A stretch of 42,587 nucleotides of DNA from an uncultured Lachnospiraceae bacterium (GTDB taxonomy: Bacteria; Bacillota; Clostridia; Lachnospirales; Lachnospiraceae). The stretch's first letter is position 1. Each line of letters opens with the position of its first letter. The stretch is taken from contig CANRPO010000027.1 of the NCBI GenBank assembly GCA_947632515.1, forward strand, positions 1 to 42,587, in the 5' to 3' direction. Made by a program: the position numbers and the translations under genes. Positions 32,461 through 39,690 of the stretch are shown here, one piece after another. The notes under the pieces are model-generated. The model searched no databases. It saw only the letters and a program-made list of their open reading frames with translations, and was not told where the DNA came from.

Positions 32461-34278
32461 ATGATAAGATTTGCTAAGAATAATATTTATTCTATCAATG
32501 AAACAAGAAAGGTGGAATGTAAGAAATTTGAGTTATCATATGTTCGAAAAATGTTAGAAACATCAAAGTGCATAATGGTGGTTATGCATGGTGAAACGTT
32601 TTATTGTTATCATGAACATTATGCAGATTATATTAACATAGATTTTGCCCTAAGTCAGTTAGAACAGTTAGAATGTCTTTCGCTGCAGCTGCTTTGGAAG
32701 GATAGAATAGAGAGTATTATATTTGAAGGTTGTAGTGAATGGGTTTTTCAATTATACCCTATGCTGAAAAGAGAAAATATTAATGTCGTAGTTGAAAGCG
32801 AAATATGGGACATTATTAATGGTAAAGTGCAACTTCGTCATGAAAATCGTAAAGAGTTGAGAGTGAATATAAATTCAGAGAAGGAAGAACTTTACAGAGA
32901 ATTTAGTTTTGTCATGGAAATACTGCAATTCAATCGTTGGAAAATAATAAATGATGTTAAAAAGTATTTATCTCAAATTAATGCGAATGTTTTTACTTGT
33001 ACTATTCCTGAGTTTGGTGACCTCAAAGAAAGAAGTGAGGAAGAAGAATATCGAAACAAGATGCAGATAGCGATTACAAACGGAAAACTCAATATTAATG
33101 ATGAGTGTGTCATGGATTCTTTTCAAAAAATATATGGTGATGATTGGAAGGAAATAAGGCGTCGGTGTTCAGATGAGTCCATGCAGCACTGGTTACAGAC
33201 TATATATGATGTTGAGTATTATTTAAAAAATAGAAAGATATATTCGCATGGGGGGGGGAAAAATCGATGTTATCTTATAGGGCCATGTATTGTTGAAGGA
33301 AATGCATGTCCGGAAGGGAAAAGTTTCCCAGATTATTTACAAAAGTGTTTAGATGAATATCTTAATACTAAATATAAAGTAGTAGCGATAAGTATTCCGT
33401 TTTATGTAGTGAGTAATTACTTAGAAATTGTTAAAAATTTATCGATTCATTCCAATGATATTACTATTTGTATTGAGCCGGTTTCTCAACGTTGTATAAA
33501 AAGCTATTTTGAAAATTGGAGTATGCTGCCGGATTTCGATTTGCTGCCAGTTTACGATGCGAGAATAAGTACGCAGCATTGGTTCGCAGACACACCAGGA
33601 CACACGTCGGTTTTGGCAAATGAGAAATTGGCAGAATATTTGGTTGAAAATATCTGCAAGCGGATAAATTTTCAAGGCGTTGACTGTCTGTTGCAAAGAG
33701 GAGACGGTTATTTATTAACAAGCAGGGAAAGCCAAATTAATGCATATTTTAAATCAATCGACCGTTTTCAAAGTGTAAAGACAGGGGAAACAATTGGTGC
33801 AGTTATTATGGAATGTAATCCAATTACTTTATATCACGAAAATCTGGTTGGGTATGCCAGAGGACAGGTAGATTATTTGTATATATTTATATATACGAAA
33901 GAAGGAAAATATCATACATATGAGGAGGAAACAGATAACATTAACTATTTTATAAAAAAGTGGGACAACATAAAAGTTAATCCGTTTATAAAATTGAGGG
34001 GAACTAATATAGTAATGCCGGATTTTCTGCCAATAAAAATATCTTCCTATCTGGAGCGTCAATTGAAAAAAGAGCGTGAATTTGATATGCAGAGAGATAT
34101 AGAAATATTTGTTCAATATGTGGTGAACAAATTAAACATTTCTGTTGTTTTTGCGGGACAGGATAGTGCGGAGGAACATGACAATACGATATGGGAAGGG
34201 GCGGAACGAACGTTGGAGGATAACGGAGTTATTTTGAAGGAGATTCCAAAGAGGGAATTAAGTTTCGAAAAAGCCTGA
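32461..34278 (+). CDS. SGNH-like / nucleotidyltransferase-like protein with in-frame G9 (ON)
   Basis: A 605-residue relative of the phase-OFF gene at 27086-29190. The N-terminal domain (about 1-130) is shared with the sulfotransferase-like gene at 24715. The tract of nine G encodes Gly264-266 just before the SGNH-like segment CYLIGPCIVEGNACPEGKSF, which ends in FADTPGHTSVLANEKLAEYL. The C-terminal domain (about 440-605) matches the same citrate-lyase-ligase-like fold (AVIMECNPITLYHENLVGYA), but TLYH replaces the TxGH catalytic motif, so nucleotidyl transfer may be lost. There is no Rossmann tail. The very purine-rich leader with AGGGAG supports ATG 32461. The function is unknown. Confidence 0.72.
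   Translation: MIRFAKNNIYSINETRKVECKKFELSYVRKMLETSKCIMVVMHGETFYCYHEHYADYINIDFALSQLEQLECLSLQLLWKDRIESIIFEGCSEWVFQLYPMLKRENINVVVESEIWDIINGKVQLRHENRKELRVNINSEKEELYREFSFVMEILQFNRWKIINDVKKYLSQINANVFTCTIPEFGDLKERSEEEEYRNKMQIAITNGKLNINDECVMDSFQKIYGDDWKEIRRRCSDESMQHWLQTIYDVEYYLKNRKIYSHGGGKNRCYLIGPCIVEGNACPEGKSFPDYLQKCLDEYLNTKYKVVAISIPFYVVSNYLEIVKNLSIHSNDITICIEPVSQRCIKSYFENWSMLPDFDLLPVYDARISTQHWFADTPGHTSVLANEKLAEYLVENICKRINFQGVDCLLQRGDGYLLTSRESQINAYFKSIDRFQSVKTGETIGAVIMECNPITLYHENLVGYARGQVDYLYIFIYTKEGKYHTYEEETDNINYFIKKWDNIKVNPFIKLRGTNIVMPDFLPIKISSYLERQLKKEREFDMQRDIEIFVQYVVNKLNISVVFAGQDSAEEHDNTIWEGAERTLEDNGVILKEIPKRELSFEKA
33250..33258 (+). repeat. G9 tract inside the SGNH/nucleotidyltransferase-like gene
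   Basis: The nine G make exactly three Gly codons after CAT (His263). The frame is open on both sides, so the gene is ON in this genome. Eight or ten G would cut the protein to under half. Confidence 0.88.
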
Positions 34279-34330
34279 TCCATATAATATAGAAGAAAGG
34301 AAAGTATGATAGTTAGTTTCTAAATATATT

Positions 34331-35557
34331 ATGCAAGTAAACGAGATGAATCTTGAAAGAAAAAGTATGTCATTATGGTTTAATGATTTTGTTTTTGACA
34401 AAGAAGATATTATTTTTGCGTCGGGGAGCTTTAATGGGTTATTTCGGGCAAATTTTAAATCTGGTAAAGCAGATTTGATTGGAATGTTTCCGGAAGAAGA
34501 TATGTTTGGAGTACATTTATATGCTGGCATCCACAAATATAAAGAGAATGTTTTGTTTATTCCAGCATGGGGGAAAAGGTTTGTATTATATAATTTAAAA
34601 AATAAAACTTTTCAAAATCCCAACCTTGAAATAGAATTGTTAGATAAAAAAGAGAAATATGGAAAGTTCGCATTTTATGCAAGTATCTTGGTGGGGAAAT
34701 ATGTATATGTATTTGGATATGAGCAGCCGATAATTATACGCTTTGATATGGAAAGCCTGGAAGGAAAAAAATATGAAGGTTGGTTGGAAAGTTTGCTTCA
34801 ATTTGGCATAAACAAGGACAACCCCTTTTTTTATAAAGATATTTGCTGGATTGAGGACAGCCTGTTTTTAGTAACTGGACAAAATAATTCTATTGTTGAG
34901 TTAAATATGAAAACTGATCAGATCATTATTCATTCAGTGGGGGAAAAAGGAAGTGTTTATAATACCTTAGCATATGACGGAAAATATTTTTGGCTTACAG
35001 AGCAGACACGGGAGTTGGTGAAGGTAAATAAATCGAATTGGCAATGTCAGTACAAAGAGATTGAAAAATCAATTCAGACAGATTATTTTGTGTTCAGTGT
35101 TTTTATAAACGGGGAAATATGGCTGTTTTCAAATTGGAACGAAAATGTTTTTAAAGTAGATTGTTTGGATTATTCGGTCAATGAATTAGTGATACCGTTT
35201 GATGAATCAGACGAATGGCATCCTGGTAATGAAAAATATGGGTATCGTTGCGCAAGAAAGTTCGCGGGTGATAAATTGGCAGTTTTTTGCGCACAAGATT
35301 GTCAAATGCATGAATTTAAAGATGGAAAAGATGTAAAAAAAATAAAGTTTTATACAGAAAATGAAACAAAAATAAAGGAGATATGGATTTCTGCTTATAA
35401 AAAAGTTAAAAATTTCTTATATGAAGATGATAAGCTATTTAAGCGGTTGGATGATTTTTTGTTTTTTATTAAACAGAATGAGGCGAAAAAACGAACGGAA
35501 AAAAGAAAATGTGGTAAAAATATTCATGAGTTTTTAATGAAATTTATGGACGAATAG
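34331..35557 (+). CDS. Probable beta-propeller protein of unknown function
   Basis: A 408-residue protein without signal peptide or membrane segment. Repeating units with aromatic and Gly-rich turns (DIIFASGSFNGLFRANFKSG, GKYVYVFGYEQPIIIRFDME, DSLFLVTGQNNSIVELNMKT, GKYFWLTEQTRELVKVNKSN, GEIWLFSNWNENVFKVDCLD) suggest a six- or seven-bladed propeller. The last 70 residues are charged and helical. A short leader, ATG 34305 with five codons after a good AAGGAAAG site, ends just before the chosen ATG 34331 and could couple translation. It may bind glycan or a partner enzyme; I do not recognise the family. Confidence 0.65.
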   Translation: MQVNEMNLERKSMSLWFNDFVFDKEDIIFASGSFNGLFRANFKSGKADLIGMFPEEDMFGVHLYAGIHKYKENVLFIPAWGKRFVLYNLKNKTFQNPNLEIELLDKKEKYGKFAFYASILVGKYVYVFGYEQPIIIRFDMESLEGKKYEGWLESLLQFGINKDNPFFYKDICWIEDSLFLVTGQNNSIVELNMKTDQIIIHSVGEKGSVYNTLAYDGKYFWLTEQTRELVKVNKSNWQCQYKEIEKSIQTDYFVFSVFINGEIWLFSNWNENVFKVDCLDYSVNELVIPFDESDEWHPGNEKYGYRCARKFAGDKLAVFCAQDCQMHEFKDGKDVKKIKFYTENETKIKEIWISAYKKVKNFLYEDDKLFKRLDDFLFFIKQNEAKKRTEKRKCGKNIHEFLMKFMDE

Positions 35558-35563
35558 AAAAAA

Positions 35564-35686
35564 ATGATAAGATATAAAGCTTGGGTATTCGGACAAGGAA
35601 CTGGTGGAACAGAAAAGTTTTTTGGGGAGGAGGGGGGGGGAAAAAAAACATGGATTAAGAGTGATATGTCAATAAAGTACTTGTAA
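35564..35686 (+). pseudogene. 40-codon gene fragment with G9-A8 tract
   Basis: ATG 35564 opens MIRYKAWVFGQGTGGTEKFF, then passes through the G9-A8 run and stops at 35686. The start resembles the Rossmann-like IYGxGN module found elsewhere in the island (for example KTGIYGLGKQTECLIEF). All three possible frames after the tract end within about 15 to 20 codons, so changing tract length does not restore a long gene. It is probably the remnant of a once phase-variable gene. Confidence 0.45.
35632..35640 (+). repeat. G9 tract followed by A8
   Basis: Nine G directly followed by eight A, inside the small fragment at 35564-35686 and about 100 nt before the next gene. Confidence 0.85.
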
Positions 35687-35743
35687 GAAACGAATCTGGA
35701 AAACCGATATAGTGTAGATTATTTTAGTAAAGGAGAAATTAAA

Positions 35744-36238
35744 ATGAAGAAAAAAGTTGCGGTTATTTCGGGGATTATGGGAGCGGTATTTGGAACGGGT
35801 TTACTCTTTAAAACAGAAAGAGATCAAGGCCAAAAAATAAAGGAATTAGAAACATTAAATCGCAAAAATGATGCAATTTTAAGAGTTTTTGCAAAATGGA
35901 TGAAATTAAAGCAAAAAGGAAATTCTATTTCGAAATATCTCAATGAAAACGGGTATAAATCAATCGCTATATATGGAATGCATTATCTGGGGGAGTGCCT
36001 GCTGGACGAATTAAAAGGCAGTAGTGTGGAGGTTAAATACGCTATAGACAGAAATGCACAGCAGATCACAGCAGATGTTGATGTTATAACATTAGATGAT
36101 AATCCGCAGAAAGTAGATGCAATTATAGTTACGGCATTTTGGTTCTTTGATGAGATTGAGAATGAGATACTTGAGATTATCGATTGCCCGGTGCTTTCTT
36201 TGGAAGATATTATTTTTGACATGGAGTATGAGGCTTGA
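35744..36238 (+). CDS. Small protein with N-terminal hydrophobic helix and Rossmann-like module
   Basis: A 164-residue protein. An N-terminal hydrophobic stretch (about 4-23, VAVISGIMGAVFGTGLLF) is followed by a short helical linker. From about residue 65 comes a nucleotide-binding-like module (KSIAIYGMHYLGECLLDELK, then VKYAIDRN and DAIIVTAFWFFDEI). The same kind of module ends other proteins of this island at 28890-29180, 39274-39540 and 40570-40800. Here it stands alone as its own gene with AAAGGAG before the ATG. The role is unknown, perhaps binding a nucleotide or a sugar nucleotide at the membrane. Confidence 0.65.
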   Translation: MKKKVAVISGIMGAVFGTGLLFKTERDQGQKIKELETLNRKNDAILRVFAKWMKLKQKGNSISKYLNENGYKSIAIYGMHYLGECLLDELKGSSVEVKYAIDRNAQQITADVDVITLDDNPQKVDAIIVTAFWFFDEIENEILEIIDCPVLSLEDIIFDMEYEA

Positions 36239-36274
36239 TGTGATAATAAATAGAAACAGGAGAAAATGAGATAA

Positions 36275-36973
36275 ATGATCCCTAAAATAATTCATTATTT
36301 TTGGTTTGGGAAAAAGGCAATTCCTAAAGAGCAGGTGCGATATATAGATTCATGGAAAAAATTTTGTCCAGATTATGAAATTAAATTTTGGAATGAGGAA
36401 AATTATGATATTCACAAAAATCCATATATGGAACAGGCCTATGAAGCAGGCATGTTTGGATTTGTGCCAGATTTTGCCAGATTGGATATTATTTATCAGT
36501 ATGGAGGATTTTACTTTGACACGGATGTGGAACTCCTCAAAAATCTAGATGGCCTAAGAAACTTTTCTGCAGTGATGGGGTTTCAGAGATATTATGGAAG
36601 GTTGGCAGTTGCAACAGGACAAGGGTTTGGGGCAGAAAAAAATCATCCGGCTATAAAAGAATTAATGGCAATGTACGAAAGACGAAATTTTGTGAGAAGA
36701 GACGGATCGTATAATTTAATGACAAGTACGAGTTTAATGACAAAATATATGCTAGGTAAGGGCCTGGTAACGAATGGGACAAAACAGACAGTCATGGGAA
36801 TTACGATTCTGCCACAGGAGTATTTTTGCCCATTGGAGTGTACTTCAAAGGGAAATATAATAAAAATTACCGAAAATTCGTACACAGTTCATCATTTTGC
36901 GGCTTCGTGGAAAGAACCTGAACATTCTAAAAAAGACATTTTAGGTCAAATTTTAAAAAAATTGAGAAAGTGA
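36275..36973 (+). CDS. Glycosyltransferase with DXD motif (GT32-like)
   Basis: A 232-residue enzyme. IPKIIHYFWFGKKAIPKEQ is the hallmark start of the capsular and OCH1-type sugar-binding DXD family. RLDIIYQYGGFYFDTDVELL carries the D-T-D metal motif near residue 84. The late segment GIPV-type loop is replaced by VMGITILPQEYFCPLE, and TVHHFAASWKEP closes the domain as usual. It probably adds a hexose or similar to the surface glycan, working in the cytoplasm. AGGAG lies 13 nt before the ATG. Confidence 0.85.
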   Translation: MIPKIIHYFWFGKKAIPKEQVRYIDSWKKFCPDYEIKFWNEENYDIHKNPYMEQAYEAGMFGFVPDFARLDIIYQYGGFYFDTDVELLKNLDGLRNFSAVMGFQRYYGRLAVATGQGFGAEKNHPAIKELMAMYERRNFVRRDGSYNLMTSTSLMTKYMLGKGLVTNGTKQTVMGITILPQEYFCPLECTSKGNIIKITENSYTVHHFAASWKEPEHSKKDILGQILKKLRK

Positions 36974-36983
36974 ATCATTGACT

Positions 36984-37901
36984 ATGAAGAAAAAAAAAGT
37001 AAAGAAAATTTCGAATGGCGAAATAATTGATCTATCGAAATTGAGTAAAAGAAGTTTAAAAACACTGCATTATGAGGAGGAAAAATATGTTGCAAAAGAG
37101 TTGTTAAAAACGACACCATTTTCAAAAGAAAGAATGGAACTTATGCGGCAAGGTTATAATTTGGTAAATGATATTATGCCTTGGTATCTTCCAAAGATTA
37201 AGTTCAGCTATGGGGCAGATAAAAACTCAACAGGGATAGTATGTAATCTTTTAATGGATAATAGGGAGAATAAATTGATCTATGAAGCAGGTGTGGGAAC
37301 AGGATATAGTTGTGAAAAGTTTATAAATTTGCCGAATGTCTCTGTATGCGGATGTGATATTATTCTTCATGACAGAGTAAAGGCGTTGATGAAAGAGCAC
37401 GATAATTTCTTTGCAGAGGAAGATACATTATATCATAGTTTAAAGAGATTAAATGATCAAAGTATTGATTTGTTCTATGCAGATAATGTATTTGAGCATT
37501 TATTTCCGGATGAAATTCCATATATATTGCGGACATTATCACAAAAAATGAAGAAGAATGGATTAATCGTATTAATTATTCCCAACAGATTAGTTGGACC
37601 TGGAGATGTGTCCAAATATTTTTTAAAACGCGGAGCACCTGCGGAAGGGTTTCATTTTTTGGAGATGTCATATCGTGAGGTGCTTAAAAAATTTAAACAA
37701 GAGGGAATGACCCCGAAATATTTTACTTGGAAAAATCGAGAAGATGAAATAAAGTATATAAAGGATGATTGGGGTATTTTAAATCAAATAAAAATAAGAA
37801 TCGAGTCATGCTTGTGCTTGCTTACTTCTAAAAATATAGATATGAGGGTGAGGGCATTTAGGAAACTGGCCATGTCATATTATATTCTCATTAAAAAGTA
37901 A
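36984..37901 (+). CDS. SAM-dependent methyltransferase
   Basis: A 305-residue class I methyltransferase with a Lys-rich N-terminus (MKKKKVKKISNGEIIDLSKL). SAM motif I is IYEAGVGTGYSCEKF (near residue 100), the acidic loop is VCGCDIILHDR, and LFYADNVFEHLFPDEIP with IVLIIPNRLVGPGDVSKYFL fits the later motifs. There is no clear ribosome site; TTG 36978 is an alternative start. It follows the glycosyltransferase after 10 nt and probably methylates sugars or another glycan group. Confidence 0.75.
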   Translation: MKKKKVKKISNGEIIDLSKLSKRSLKTLHYEEEKYVAKELLKTTPFSKERMELMRQGYNLVNDIMPWYLPKIKFSYGADKNSTGIVCNLLMDNRENKLIYEAGVGTGYSCEKFINLPNVSVCGCDIILHDRVKALMKEHDNFFAEEDTLYHSLKRLNDQSIDLFYADNVFEHLFPDEIPYILRTLSQKMKKNGLIVLIIPNRLVGPGDVSKYFLKRGAPAEGFHFLEMSYREVLKKFKQEGMTPKYFTWKNREDEIKYIKDDWGILNQIKIRIESCLCLLTSKNIDMRVRAFRKLAMSYYILIKK

Positions 37902-38152
37902 GAATTTGAAATAAGGAATTGGGCGCGTTGGTAATGAAGGATTTCATATGGCTGATTTTTTCAAGAAGACTGAGCAAAGGATCGTAATATAGGGGTGCGG
38001 CATTCTGTTTGTTAGTTTAGATGTTTTATCTTTGGAAATACAGTTGATTGTAGTTATTCTTACATATAATTTTGAAAAAATATAGAAATATGTAAAGATC
38101 AAAATAGGTTGTGAAGTGATCGGCATAGATAGGCTGATAGTGAAGGTTATTG

Positions 38153-39574
38153 ATGAAAGTAGAGAATAAGACAAGTACATTTTTGTCTATAATTATTCCT
38201 GTTTATAATGTAGGACGGTATCTGCAGCGCTGTTTAGATAGCGTTCTGGAACAGATTAGTGGAAAAGATGAAATTATACTTATTAATGATGGCTCCACAG
38301 ACAATAGTTTGAGTATTTGTCTGGAGTACCAAAAAGAGTATGCAAATGTTAAATTTATCAGCCAGAGGAATGCTGGATTAGGAAGAACCAGAAATATTGG
38401 ACTGCTTGAAGCATCAAATGAAAATGTGATTTTTCTGGATTCTGATGATTACTGGGAGATCGGTACAGTTAATGTTATCAAAAGTGTGATTTCTCAGGAA
38501 TACATAGATATATTATATTTTGATGCAAAAACAGTATATGAAGGAACTATAAAAGAGGAGCATAACCCATACAATCGTAAAGGCAAAGTGTCCACGGAAA
38601 TTTTGTCGGGCAAACTTTTTTTTGAGAAATATTATCCGGAAGGATATATCGTACAAGCTTGCATGGCGGTGTATAAAAAAGATTTTCTTTTAAAAAATAA
38701 AATTATATTTCAGGAAAATGTTTATTTTGAGGATAATTTATTTAGCTTTTTGGCTGTTATGAAGGCTGAAAAAGTGCGTTATATTCCGTATCAACTGTAT
38801 ATTAGAAGAATGCATGAGAATTCCATCATGACAAGCGAAATGAGTTATAGAAAAATATATGATTATTCCTGCGTAGTTCATGCGATTTGGGATTATATAA
38901 AAACTATTTTAGATCAGCTGGAAGGGGAAATTTTATCAAAAGTGATTTTGTATGTAGATTCCTTGCTATATACTTTTTGTGTAATGTGTCGTAAAGTAAA
39001 AGAAGATCTAGGACAAATTCATTTATTGCGAGTGCGGGTCTTCAGACAATACATATCATTATTGGATATGTACGAAGAGAATATAAAACTTGTGAAAGTA
39101 TTAAGGCTTGTTTATGGATTAAAAGCGGGATCGGCAGAATTTGCAGCTGTCACAGAAATATTCGGAGGAAAAAGAGACTACGAGAGAACACTGTCTTTAT
39201 ATAAGCAACAGTATAAAAAAAGAGTAATAGAGAAAATTTTATTATTGTATATAGATCAGCCGGAATGTAAGACGGGGATTTATGGGCTTGGAAAGCAGAC
39301 AGAATGTCTGATAGAATTTTGTAGTCAACATGGAATAGAAACAAAAAATGTAATATATGTAGACAGTTATCAGAAAACTGGAAAACAAAATTTTTATGGT
39401 TGCGCAGTCAAAAATATTAGAGATGTTGGAGATTGTTTGGATAAACTTATTATTTCCAGCGGTTTATACAGAAATGAAATGTATGAAATGGCAAAGCGAT
39501 TTTTGCCAGTAGGTACAGAAATTGTATTTCTGTATGAGGATGGAGAAGAAGACATTATCTGGGATTTATTGTAG
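38153..39574 (+). CDS. Glycosyltransferase family 2 with C-terminal Rossmann-like module
   Basis: A 473-residue protein. Residues about 8-230 form a GT2 domain: STFLSIIIPVYNVGRYLQRC, ILINDGSTDNSLSICLEYQ, NAGLGRTRNIGLLEASNENV and the metal motif FLDSDDYW. The C-terminal 100 residues carry the module KTGIYGLGKQTECLIEFCSQ through VIYVDSYQK that recurs in the island. I took ATG 38153; TTG 38150 is adjacent. It is separated from the methyltransferase by 250 nt of gene-free DNA. Confidence 0.85.
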   Translation: MKVENKTSTFLSIIIPVYNVGRYLQRCLDSVLEQISGKDEIILINDGSTDNSLSICLEYQKEYANVKFISQRNAGLGRTRNIGLLEASNENVIFLDSDDYWEIGTVNVIKSVISQEYIDILYFDAKTVYEGTIKEEHNPYNRKGKVSTEILSGKLFFEKYYPEGYIVQACMAVYKKDFLLKNKIIFQENVYFEDNLFSFLAVMKAEKVRYIPYQLYIRRMHENSIMTSEMSYRKIYDYSCVVHAIWDYIKTILDQLEGEILSKVILYVDSLLYTFCVMCRKVKEDLGQIHLLRVRVFRQYISLLDMYEENIKLVKVLRLVYGLKAGSAEFAAVTEIFGGKRDYERTLSLYKQQYKKRVIEKILLLYIDQPECKTGIYGLGKQTECLIEFCSQHGIETKNVIYVDSYQKTGKQNFYGCAVKNIRDVGDCLDKLIISSGLYRNEMYEMAKRFLPVGTEIVFLYEDGEEDIIWDLL

Positions 39575-39690
39575 ATTTTTAATCAAAGAGAATATAGGAT
39601 GTTGGAACGGATATCCTGGAGCATGTAGAGATAACAGAAACGGCTTTGCCTTTTTACATGATAAGGAATATCCATTTGAGGAGAATTATA

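Noticed and set aside
16992..35640. All G9 tracts as sequencing artefacts
   Set aside because: Three of the five keep or break long frames in a biologically sensible way and they occur only in and beside the island. Homopolymer miscalling still needs to be excluded from raw reads, especially at 27376.
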